Source: Lepraria neglecta
Lineage: Eukaryota > Ascomycota > Lecanoromycetes > Lecanorales > Stereocaulaceae
Reading direction: 5' to 3'
NCBI GenBank assembly: GCA_033220425.1
Contig: CM065652.1
Span: 310,001-374,000 of the forward strand
DNA: 64,000 nt
The translations under genes and the position numbers were made by a program. The notes under the pieces were generated by a model. That model worked only from the letters and a program-made list of their open reading frames with translations, was not told the DNA's origin and made no database searches. Positions 12,810 to 23,163 of the stretch are shown here, in pieces; the first letter of the stretch is position 1, and each line of letters starts with the position of its first letter.

Positions 12810-13612
12810 GATAGTGTTGGGTAAGAGTGATGCTGGTGAAGACGGTCAAACCTTCCAGAATATCGCTTTCCATGGCCATGATGTTATAGCAGCTCGGTTG
12901 TTTTTCAGCTGGCCAAGACGAGCTGTACACAGGGGCTTTCCGAGCGGCTATTTCCGTCTCACCGCATATTCTGCGGTGGAGGATCTGTTTTAAATTTTAC
13001 TAATCATTTTTCTTATTTTAGCTCGTGTAGCGAGGAGTCCTGAAGCCATCTTATCCTGCAAGACACAATCCGCAGGTGAGGCTGGCAATCGTAGGGCCAG
13101 CCAGAGTTGGTTGGAACAGCTGGGTTCTCGGGGACCATGGCGAGAAGAAGGGTGAACAAAGAGAGGCTTAGGATTGAGACTAATTGCTGTATTCCAATAC
13201 AAGTTATGGTATTCTGCGAGCTCACAAGAGAGTATTTAAAGGAGTCACTGGGATGCCAAAGAAGCGACAGACTCCTGCTTGTCACGTCCTAAGGTCCTAT
13301 TCAGGACTATTCTAGCGTGCCCATTTATGCTTGGACGTTCCTATTTATGCTTAGCGTCTCGACCCCTTAATTTCTCGACCCCCTAAATAGTGTCTGCGAT
13401 TCCATACATTTCCTACTTAATCAACTGTTCATCCTCCCTAAACACGCAACCCTAAGCCATTGGCGCGCATATTCCAAAGCTTTGAGGGCAACGTCACCTT
13501 TCACCATATCTGTACTTTACGTGAGACACTTTCTATAGAATATGCTCGTGGTAAAGTTCAAATTACTGAGGTTAGCCATTCCGTGAATAGGTAAGTGATT
13601 ACAACACAAAGC
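12810..13612. other. intergenic, regulator upstream region
   Basis: I see no gene that I can support. A weak minus-strand frame at 13013-13285 has a hydrophobic stretch but no ATG. The segment is presumably the regulator's promoter plus unique sequence up to the tandem duplication. Confidence 0.4.
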
Positions 13613-14413
13613 GAATGCGTGCTGTATACCCTGTACTCCGTATGTATACCGAGGAGACGGAGGAAGACACTTAAAGTATTCATTTTCACCAAGACTTTTG
13701 GCAGCCTAAGTAAGACGGCGGTAACTCCTCCCGGAGTTAGAGCTACTCAAAATGGAAAGCCAATAATCGAAGACTTCGAGTTTTTTAAGGTAGTAGATCA
13801 ATTGATACATGATGACAGTAACTGTAACCCGAGTGTTGCAACAGGATGTCAGCGTTTCGGCGCCGGAGGATGCAGCTGCATCCTCTACGTAGTACTCGGG
13901 GCTCGTTTAACGGATCCTAGGCTACTCTGTAAGGTACTGAAGTAAGCAGAGAGCACAGCTTATGACATTGTACTGACTGTATCTTCCATGTACGTCCTTG
14001 TGAAGGTCCTACTGAATGCGTGCTGTATACCCTGTACTCCGTATGTATACCGAGGAAACGGAGGAAGACACTTAAAGTATTCATTTTCACCAAGACTTTT
14101 GGCAGCCTGAGTAAGACGGCGGTAACTCCTCCCGGAGTTAGAGCTACTCAAAATGGAAAGCCAATAATCGAAGACTTCGAGTTGTCTAAGGTAGTGGATC
14201 AATTGATACATGATGACAGTAACTGTAACCCGAGTGTTGCAACAGGATGTCAGCGTTTCGGCGCTCCCGGAGGATGCAGCTGCATCCTCTACGTAGTACC
14301 CGGGGCTCGTTTTAGGCTACTCTATAAGGTACTGAAGTAAGCAGAGAGCACAGCTTATGACATTGTAATGACTGTATCTTCCATGTACATCCTTGTGAAG
14401 GTCCTACTGAGTG
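13613..14413. repeat. tandem duplication, two copies of about 401 bp
   Basis: The sequence starting GAATGCGTGCTGTATACC at 13613 starts again at 14014 and runs to about 14413, with only about a dozen differences. Two of these are length differences, +3 and -9 nt in copy 2, and both keep an open frame of 116 residues (13595-13945) and 106 residues (14020-14340). The copies share peptide text such as KVFIFTKTFGSLSKTAVTPP. Each copy contains a perfect 20-bp palindrome, GAGGATGCAGCTGCATCCTC. I do not recognise the peptide. The duplication lies directly upstream of the exporter gene. Confidence 0.85.
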
Positions 14414-14546
14414 CTGGCTTTCCCCTACATTTAGTAGTCCAGTATCCGCTGTTTATCTGTACCCGACTTCTTATCCCCTTGTCTCCTTCTCTTCCTCTGA
14501 GTATTATCTTACCATCTTGGGTCATCTTGCTCTATTAGTCAAAGAG

Positions 14547-16372
14547 ATGGCTGCAATATTGGATTCGTCCCCTCCCTCACCTTCTCCAGAACAAAAACAC
14601 ATTTCCACATATAGAGATGCTCAACCTCCGCCTTCGTGGCGTAGACCTCCGGCCAATCCTGGCAAAACTCGGCGGTCAGTGCGGTTCAGTACACAATCCG
14701 CGCAGAGAGATTGGAGAGCTTCGATATTGTCCCGATCGAGCTCTGTGTATAGACCCCGGAGACACCGTGATTCTGACGTTCGAAATTGGGAAGCGGAATT
14801 GGCAGTATTCCGAATGTCATGGTACGACGAATTTGACCTCTTCGATGCCTATAGCTGGGGACAAATTGAGGACGGTAACGAAGTTCAAGATGAGAATGTG
14901 GTCGATTGGGATGGTCCAGATGATCCAGCAAATCCATTGAACTGGTCAGCTGGAAGGAAATGGGCGAATATTATCACCTTTTCAACCATCACCATGATAA
15001 GGTAAACCACCCCCTCTTCCCATTCCGCCCAAACTCATTCCATTCATTGCTGACCTCTTTTCCCTCCAGTACTCTCGCATCGTCCATGTTCGCTCCCGGT
15101 ATACCGCAGGTAATGTCCGAGTTCAAGTCCACCAACTCCCTTCTTTCCTCCTTTGTCGTCTCTGTCTTTATCCTCGGCTACGTCTTCGGTCCCCTCATCA
15201 TTGGACCCTGCACCGAACTCTACGGGCGTCTTTACGTCTACCACATCTCACACATCCTCTTTACCATCTTCACCATCGGATGTGCCTACGCCCCATCCCT
15301 CTCCACCCTCATTATTTTCCGTTTTCTAGCCGGTGTCACTGGCTCCACTCCCATCACCATAGGCGGCAGCTCCGTGGCGGACATGTTCATTCCTCTCGAG
15401 CGCGGCCGCGCAATGTCCGTTTGGAGCATGGGCCCACTGATAGGCCCCGTCATCGGACCTATAGGCGGGGGATTCCTCACCGCTGCCAAGGGCTGGCGGT
15501 CTGTATTCTGGACGCTCTCCATTTTAATGGCATCCAGCACACTGATCTCCTTCTTCGTATTCCGCGAATCCTACGCCCCAACTCTCCTCGCGCGCAAAGC
15601 CGCCCATCTCCGCCTATCCACCTCCAACCCGCTCTTAAAGTCAAAATACGAGGTCGCCACATCCGTCCCCCGTACCACAGTCCTTACGCGCGCGATCGTC
15701 CGCCCAATGAAGATGCTCCTCTTCTCCCCCATCGTCCTAGTCCTATCTGCCTACATGGCTCTCGTCTACGGCTATCTTTACCTCCTCTTCACAAACCTAA
15801 CCGACGTCTTCCAAACAATCTACCACTTCCCCACCTCCCTCGTCGGCCTCACTTACCTCGGTCTCGGCATCGGCATGGTAGGCGGCATCGCCGCCTACGG
15901 CTCTCTCTCCGACAAGATGACCTCTTCCCTCGCCTCTAAAGCCAAAGGCGCAGACGGGCTCCCCAAACCCAAACCCGAACACCGCCTACCCCCCATCTTC
16001 CTCGGCGCAGCATCCATCCCCATTGGCCTCCTCATCTACGGATGGACCGCCGAACAAAAGGTCTTCTGGCTTGTGCCCATCCTGAGCACCGTATTCATTG
16101 GACTCGGGCTGATACTCACCTTCATGCCAGTCATGATGTACCTTGTGGAAGCGTACGGCATCTACGCAGCATCTGCCACGGCCGCGAATACTGTATTTCG
16201 CAGTCTCGGTGGCACGTTTCTGCCGTTGGCCGGTAAGCCGCTGTATGATGCTCTGGGACAAGGTTGGGGGAATAGTTTGCTGGCGGGGCTGGCGCTTATG
16301 GGGTTGCCGGTATCGTGGGCTATTATCAAATATGGGGAGGCTATCAGGCTGAGGTGGCATGTTAAGCTATGA
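14547..16372 (+). CDS. MFS transporter, DHA1-type drug/metabolite exporter
   Basis: Two exons (14547-15001, 15070-16372) give 585 residues. A long hydrophilic N-terminus of about 145 residues ends with the [11 protein letters not shown] motif common just before the first membrane segment of fungal multidrug MFS proteins. About twelve hydrophobic segments follow, with motif A-like GPCTELYGR after the second, and the [15 protein letters not shown] antiporter motif C in the fifth. The intron interrupts the first membrane segment. It is likely a proton-coupled plasma membrane exporter for the cluster product. This role rests on position only. Confidence 0.9.
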
Positions 16373-17192
16373 ATGTACAATATAGTGAGTGTACTCACTT
16401 TCAACATAGACTGGTAGGGCAATCTTTAATTCTCAGATCTGGGTATATGTACTTATTTACTAACTCTAACAATACCATTTTGCTCCTGCGCTAATGATCG
16501 TTTCATCCTCTTGCTTGCCCCTGCCTATCTTGAGAAGACAGAGCGAGAAGTCTACTACCGATTATGCAAAGCTGCATCTTAAATCTCTGGACCGGGTAGT
16601 CGATCAGCTTGCTAGATATAACATGGTCCAGTACTCGTGATACAGAAGGGTTATTTAAAGTGGCTAGGTTAGAGTTCATAGCATATTTGCTTCCGAGCAA
16701 AAACCGAAATGTAAAGAACAGAAGACCAGCCAACGCATTTTACTTGTTGAGTTTTAAAAGGGGCAGATGATAAAGGGGGTGGTTCTGTGGTCCACATCTG
16801 GAAGCAGGAATAACCAAAGCAAGCCACAATCTCAACTTTAACATAAGAATATGTAGCTCCTGCACTCGATACTTCAAACAGCACGAGCGGGTCCAAACAC
16901 CGAACGCAGGAACGGAGAGAGCGACTCGGCTGCTTGCAATAAAAAACTGCTCTTGAAAAGTTTTGTCATTCGTTTGTAAGTGCATAGACCGATTAACTCT
17001 GATTGGCATGCGCCGAGAGCGGACAATATCTCATAATTGCAGCAGCTCACCGAGAGTCTATGAGAAGACAACGTCACTGAAAGACTTTCAGGGCGAACTC
17101 GCAATTAAAGCTGTAAGATCTTAACACAAGAGATCCCTTTGCCGTCATCATACGAGATATGAGACACCTCCGCCGCGACTGACATGCTCATA
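16373..17192. other. intergenic, no gene seen
   Basis: No supported gene is present. The left part is the 3' flank of the exporter. Only short unconvincing frames occur up to the dynamin relic. Confidence 0.45.
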
Positions 17193-17746
17193 CAGACATC
17201 GGACCGCAGCTGATACTGGTCGATCTTCCGGGACTCATTTAGACAGAAACCCGAGGAGTGTCCGAAGAAGACGTCCAGCTTGTGACGGACATCACCGACC
17301 GCTATATCTCCCAGCCTCGTACGATTTGCCTAGCGGTAGTCTCGGCTGGCAACGACTATACCAATTAAGGGATTCTGAAGAAGGTCAGGAAAGTCGACCC
17401 GGAAGGAGATCGCACGCTGGGGATCATTACGAAACCCGACCGACTACCGTCCGGGTCTGGTAGCGAATAAGTATTCCTCGGTTTGGCACGGAATGAGGAT
17501 ATATTTTTTAAACTAGGCTGGTATATCCTAAAGAACCGAAGCTATGAAGAAGGCTCGAGCTCCTTTAAACAACGCAATATGTCCGAAATCAGCTACTTCC
17601 GAAGGTCGAATTTCTCTACCTTGCCTAAAGAGTACGTCGGGATCACGTCTCTTCGGGACCGTCTGAGCCAGCTACTCTTCGACTATGTTAAGCAGGAGCT
17701 CCCGAAACTGGGAAAGGATCTCAAGGAAGCATTCACGGAGATATAA
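17193..17746 (+). pseudogene. dynamin-like GTPase relic
   Basis: One frame reads like the GTPase domain of the fungal dynamin/Mx-like family: PQLILVDLPGL (G3), a SEEDVQLVTDITDRYISQ helix, CLAVVSAGND, and DRTLGIITKPDRL (G4). It is followed by YVGITSLRDRLSQLLFDYVK, typical of the end of that domain. In-frame stops fall after DLPGLI, after GNDYTN and after SGSE. The P-loop half upstream is absent, as are the stalk and GED. It is therefore a 5'- and 3'-truncated remnant of a host gene. A MITE copy begins 29 bp beyond its end. Confidence 0.75.
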
Positions 17747-17774
17747 CTGCTCCTAGACACGCTGGGTAACCGGA

Positions 17775-17917
17775 TGTTGCAATGTGGCAATAGGCTAGGA
17801 AGGATATCTAGCTAATGGGGGCCCCCAGGGCCCCATAAATGGTCAAAACAGACAAAGAACGGCTAGCAACAGGCTTCTGGAATCGCATAGAAAGCAATCA
17901 AGCAACGGATTGCAACA
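17775..17917 (+). mobile_element. 143-bp MITE, copy 1
   Basis: A short element has ends TGTTGCAAT...ATTGCAACA (9-bp terminal inverted repeats) and a GC-rich palindromic centre (GGGGGCCCCCAGGGCCCC). It is closely similar to copies at 59045-59178 and 60902-61044 and has no coding capacity. The 5-bp flanks (CCGGA and ATAGG) do not match, so no target duplication is visible at this copy. The superfamily is undetermined. The 5-bp duplications inferred at the other copies do not match the commonest fungal superfamilies. Confidence 0.85.
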
Positions 17918-18207
17918 ATAGGGATACAAAGGCGGTAGCTGTCCAAACTGCCCTCCTATAGTAGGATAAGCAGGTATAGTTGTAGACTGTGTAGGTGTCT
18001 CAGTGGTATACCGTCTCTTTTCTTTACAAGCCTCCTTCTTCTGCGTCTGCTGTAGTTTAATAAGTAGGGACGCAGGAGGCTCGTCGTCACTTATTCGACC
18101 TGTAGTATCTCTTAGGATAGCAGCTGCCCACATCTTTGACTGCCTTGGAAGGAAGGGTATATGCTCGCCCTTATGCAAATAGTAATAGTGGCCCATATTG
18201 CTGCATA

Positions 18208-18653
18208 GAAGGGTTCACCCCCTAAGTGGGCAAACCCCCTAAGTGGGCACTAGAAATATGGGATATCGTCCCAACGGTGCGTTTTGACAGAACGAAATAT
18301 ATGAAGTACTTATAGCACTGATTATTCTCTGTAACTCTATCCACATAAAGTTTCTCCTAAAGCCTATCGTTATTAAGATATATAATAATAATATAATAAT
18401 CTCAGGATGTTCTTTTGCCAAGACTTCCAAGCCTTATAGGGCTGACAGTACCAAATAGCCCTCTTATACCTAGATATTTAAGGCTTAATAACTTAATAAT
18501 TATTGATATTATAAAAATATCTTTAGTACGAAAGTTGTTGGTATAGTCGAGTTCTATAACTTTGCAGTACAAAGTTTTGTTATAGGTGCAATAAGCATGG
18601 CTCTAGGGCGGTGCCCACTTAGGGGGTTTGCCCACTTAGGGGGTGAACCCTTC
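18208..18653. mobile_element. 446-bp MITE with perfect 43-bp terminal inverted repeats
   Basis: The first 43 bp (18208-18250) are the exact reverse complement of the last 43 bp (18611-18653). Each arm contains the motif CCCCCTAAGTGGGCA twice in direct tandem. The element is bordered by TA on both sides (18206-18207, 18654-18655), as expected for Tc1/mariner-type insertion. The interior is AT-rich with no gene. This is a non-autonomous element. Identical arms suggest a fairly recent insertion. Confidence 0.9.
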
Positions 18654-18874
18654 TATAGAACTTTTGCAAGCCCATCGATTGTGTATTTCCTGTTGTTTTT
18701 GCCTCCAAGGCTCCTCTATATTCGTCTTATCCATCTCCCCAAGAAGCCTATTAGTTGGGATATGTGTAGAGCCTCTTGCTGTTCCTGAAACAGTCATCCC
18801 AGGCTTCTTGTCAGCTGCTTTGCCAACTGCAGGGATCTCCCTAGTGCTATTACGGGCCTAATGGTATATAAGGT

Positions 18875-20086
18875 CTATCTGTAGGCCCTTCTTTCCGTCC
18901 TTCTGCCACTCCCGAAGCTCGTCTTTAATACTATACCAGTCCTGCTGCGTCTCGGCGGTGGTAGAACGTCGATTCGGCCCTGTAAGCTTCTTATAAATGG
19001 TGTTACTTGGACTGAGACACGAAAGCAGGCGTGGCCTCTCTCTATAGCCCATTTAGCGGCGAATTCCTTCTGCTGATTATGTATAGTTCTAATAAGGATG
19101 TCGTTACTGCCATCGACAGTATAATCCCGGAAGGTCTGGCTGCGAATAATCGAACTTTGGGTGTCTTTCTCCCAGAACAACCTGACAGCAAGCTTATATT
19201 TGAAAGTAACACGTCCTGGCGATTCGAGCTCATCCTCACTAGCTAGGTGTGTCGAATTTGCCTTCCCCTTCTTCTTATTTGTAGTAGAACCGTGGGATTA
19301 CTGACCAGCCGTAGATTGTGAGATATCGATATCCTTTAGAGTCTCCTCACCCTCACCGAAAACGTCCTCCCCACGAGATATATCCTTCCTAGCCTGCGTC
19401 CACCTCTTATTCGGTTCACCCTCGACGCCTACAAACAGGCTTTCAGACGAATGGCGTCTTATTTGGGGCTGCTGGGTGTTGAAATACGTCTGGGGGTTGG
19501 ATAATTGAGTCTCGGGCCCAGCTCCATCAGAATCGTCATCCTCATCGAGCAGATCATGTCGAAATGAGGCTATAGACGTTCGAGACGGTGTATCTGGCAC
19601 CAAATCAATTGCCTTCTGAGCTCTCGCCCTGAGGAACAGCGCTGAGGACAACTGCTGGCTTGAAAAGAGGCTAGACCGGACAGGTGGCGGAGGCATACTT
19701 GAGTGGGATGTACGGGGAGCATGCAAAGATTCGTCTATACTACTAGGAGGGCTTTGCTCGGGCTCTGGGGAGGGCTGCTTTGCTGGTTGAGAAGCTTTCT
19801 TAGAGGCCTTCTTAGCAGCTCGTTGAGGACCTGCCTTGCCATCCTTTCTTGGCGGCGGTAGACGCTTCTCAGCCTGCTCAGGTGCCTGGGGTGGCTTCAG
19901 CACCAGCCGTCCAGATGGGGGGGCTGGCGGGTTGAGGGTCAGACGTCCAGGTGTCTGAGGGGCAGCAGCAGCAGCAGGGGCAGGAGGCTTCAGGGTCAGA
20001 CGGCGAGGTGTCTGGGCGACAGCAGGCTCTCTATCGACGGCAGCATGCCTGTCAAACGTACTGGAACGACGCTTTCTGGGGCCCAT
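18875..20086 (-). pseudogene. interrupted ORF of an unknown, repeat-associated family
   Basis: From an ATG at 20086, 262 residues of low-complexity, Pro/Ala/Ser-rich sequence run to a TAA. The N-terminus is basic (MGPRKRRSSTFDRHAAVDRE), and a motif like RRLTLKPPAPAA occurs three times (TLKPPAP, TLNPPAP, VLKPPQAP). The same frame then continues for another 140 residues with globular-looking text (ESPGRVTFKYKLAVRLFWEK, EFAAKWAIERGHACFRV). The 446-bp MITE and the 143-bp MITE lie just beyond, next to another open stretch (17843-18196). I do not know the family. The design and the setting suggest a multicopy gene in decay. Confidence 0.5.
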
Positions 20087-21037
20087 AGCGATAGCGACAG
20101 TGAGGACTACAAACTACGAGCGCTGGGGGGGGCCAAAACACTATATATGGGGCACTGGCGGCTTCATCTTTGCCGTTTTAGGACGACTACATGAGCACTA
20201 CTGCAGAGACAACGCAGCACTCTCTATATACCTCTTCTGCCACCAAAATTTGGTGTGTGGTAGGGTACCCCAAAAGTGCCTTAGCGTTCCCGCCAATGGT
20301 TCTGAAATCTACGGTATGGCGGCGCGTCAGTAATACGTGTACAACATATTGATGGCCCCTGCCTGTGACAAGAATCCCGACTGCCATTCAGGTTCAAGGT
20401 TCCCATATTTTGGACAGGTGGTTTATGTGCCACCAGCGCGCTGTGGCAGAAGGTACTGGATATAAGTGGACGTGATTGGATTTTGAAGAACTTGCCTCTG
20501 AACATTAGTGCTTCTGGAAGTGTGCCATTCCAAGTGCATTTGGATCTTTACGCTGCCCAAAGTTTTGGTGACCGGTATGTGAAATCTGAATCTATTCAAA
20601 CTACATTCTCATTCGATTGCAGCCATTATGGACCAAATGATTTCTCGTTGAAATGGATACCTGAAACAAATTGGACATACAGTGCTCAAGTATGAGGGCT
20701 GTAAGCCACAGGTTTTTGATTTCCCGCTAAGCTCACGACGAATGGAGTGTCAAAAACGCACCCAGCAATACTCAGACATGGCCCTGCGGATTGCGCTGCG
20801 CGAACTTACTCAATTGCCAGTCCATAGACGAACGTGACTATATCGCCAAACACTCCCAGGGTCCATGGAAGTTTTCTTAATTATCATACTATGCTTTAGA
20901 TTCCGATAAATGATACATAAAAATAGCGATATAAATGCTATTGATATTACAATATTCAAACCCCCCATAACACCCAACCTTCCCCCCCAAAAATAGCACC
21001 AAACCACCTTCCCCCCCCCCCCAACATCCACATCCAC
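20087..21037. other. intergenic; one unassigned open frame
   Basis: A plus-strand open stretch of about 100 codons ends at 20695 (LWQKVLDISGRDWILKNLPL, later DCSHYGPNDFSLKWIPETNW). It has no convincing ATG at its start, matches nothing I know and could be a gene tail remnant. The rest, including poly-C tracts at about 20985-21020, looks non-coding. Confidence 0.35.
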
Positions 21038-23163
21038 CTACGAAGGCTGACAAGTCCCACAATAAGCCCCAGTATTATGCACAGGCGGCGCATCATTCGC
21101 GCCGGTCAAATCAGTATAATTCTGCGTATTCCCCGCCGCATTACCCTGATACGGCAATTTCTGATCCTTGCACACCTGGATCTGGTCCGCCGGGACGCTT
21201 TGTGCCTGGAGCGCTAGGGGGGCTTCGATGATGGTGGCGAAGAAGCCGGCGGTTAGGTGCCAGTCGATGTGGCAGTGGAAGGCCCAGACGCGTGCTAAGG
21301 GTGTTAGTTGGGGTTTTTGAAGGGGAGGGGAGGGAAGGGGATGGAGGGACTTATCTGGATTGTCGGCTCGGAATCTGTAGACGAGGTAGCCGCTTGCTTG
21401 GACTTTCATTACGTCTCTTCGGATTGGCGTAGCTGGAGGAGTAGTGGTGGGCGTACCGGGTGCTTTGTGTGGGTTGTTGTAGGGTGGGGAGCGTTCGACC
21501 ATTTGGAAATTGTGGCCGTCTGGATAAAGATTTCGGAGTTAGTATTGCCTATTCAAGACGGGGATCTGGAGTCTTGAAACATGTCTACAGAGCAAAAGCT
21601 CTAAGATATGTTTCAAGACTCAGACTTCATATCAAAAGAGGAAGTCGACTCCGTAAATACGTACGCATGTGGATCGGGTGGCCTCCGGAGTCGCCATTGT
21701 TGACGACAATTTCGACAACGTCGTTGTGGCTCACGATGTAGGGGTTTGCGTACTCGCCGTAAATAACGGGATTGGTGGCCTGGTTACCGGCGTCGAGAAC
21801 AGTGAAGAGAGTGGGGACTTTGGGTTCTACGTAGGTTATGTTGTTGATTGCGAAGCTAGAGGGGTAATCAGTCACTGTCTCCTCGCCTTAAGAGCGAAAG
21901 GGGTTTTACATACCGATTCTGGTTAAAAAACACGCCCGACTCAACATTGAATGTAATCCTCTTAGTGACCGGCTCGAAGAGGGCCTGCTTATCATATGGG
22001 ACGAGACTGAAATCATCGTAGAATCCACTGGTATACGAAGGGAATGTCGGCTCTTTTGTCGGCGGCGGCTTGGTGGCGTCGTAAATGAGATATCCAGTAG
22101 CGTTAAGAGGAACGCCCGGACAAGGATTACAGTCAAACATGTTAGGATCCATGGCGCCAACAAAGGCATAGTTCCGGCCTGGGGCAGTGGCCTTAGCGGT
22201 GATAAGCACACTGTACCGTTGACCAGCCGTAATATAGATCAGGTCGGTACTTTGCTTGACTGTGTAAACGCCGTCAACTTCGATGATAGCCATTTGATGT
22301 TGATCGAACTTGAGAAGGAACGAGGCGAAATTGGAGACACTGAATGGTTTCGGAGTCAGCATTTTCTTTGAGATGATTTTTGAGTCGAAAGATACGTCTC
22401 ATGAGCTGGAGAAGGTTTCCGGCTCAGAATGAGGCGTGAAAGAGGAGATAACAACTCGGAAAAGATAACGTACTTAATAATCCTGAACATATAAGTTTTG
22501 CCGGGGGTAATAGAGAAGCTTGTGGTCGCCTTGTCGTTGAGAATAGCAGAGTCAGGAACTGGCTCTGCGCCAGAGGGATTCGCCGTGGTCGATAAAAACT
22601 TAGGGATAAGATCCGGGATCTGCTTATGGTACCAATCCGAGAGGACGAGGACTTCTTCTTGGTCATACTGACCCGCGTACGGATTTGACGGGTCGTGGAT
22701 AATGAGGGCTCCGCGAAAGCCGTCAGGGTATTGACCTCTGTTGTGTGAGTGGTACCAATACGTGCCGGGCTGGTTGACCTATTTATAGGGTGTCAGTAAG
22801 TCTGGAATGACGACTCGATAGAAGACTTGCCTGGAAGGTTTGGGTAAAAGTTTCCCCAGGTCCAATAGGACACTGAGTCACTTGTGTTGGACCGTCCATA
22901 GAGTTGGTTCCATTCTGGAAAAGACCATGGAAGTGCAGTCCCGTGGTCTCATTGCCGAGATTGTTTTTAAGATTGATGGTGATAGTATCGCCGACATTAG
23001 CAGAGAGCGTTGGAGGAGGCCATTGACCGTTGATCGCAATCACAGGCCGAGGAAGTAAGCCATCGGGATTCTCAGTAATCCAGCCTACGTTCCAGTTGTA
23101 GATAGCAGCAGAAGCGCAAAGCACATAGTGCAAGATCGCGAGTAGGTATGAGTTGCCGAGCAT
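21038..23163 (-). CDS. multicopper oxidase, Fet3-like ferroxidase/laccase family
   Basis: Six exons (23163-22831, 22778-22474, 22339-21914, 21855-21665, 21519-21355, 21294-21038) give 558 residues. A signal peptide ([15 protein letters not shown]) is followed by three cupredoxin domains. Copper motifs are [39 protein letters not shown] (joined across intron 4) and [10 protein letters not shown] (T1/T3 site). The text is closest to yeast Fet3 ([19 protein letters not shown]), but the C-terminus ends GTCQPS without the Fet3 membrane anchor, so a secreted enzyme is likely. No FTR1 permease is nearby. Intron 1 has a GC donor. Intron 5 (21354-21295) starts with AT instead of GT; it is 60 nt with no stop, so if retained it adds 20 residues just before the HCHIDWHL site. 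Confidence 0.88.

Noticed and set aside
13013-13285. Possible small secreted peptide on the minus strand with a hydrophobic stretch
   Set aside because: There is no ATG before the hydrophobic segment, no clear splice structure and no family resemblance.
20387-20695. Open stretch of about 100 codons upstream of the oxidase gene
   Set aside because: No suitable start and no family match. Kept only as a note in the intergenic entry.
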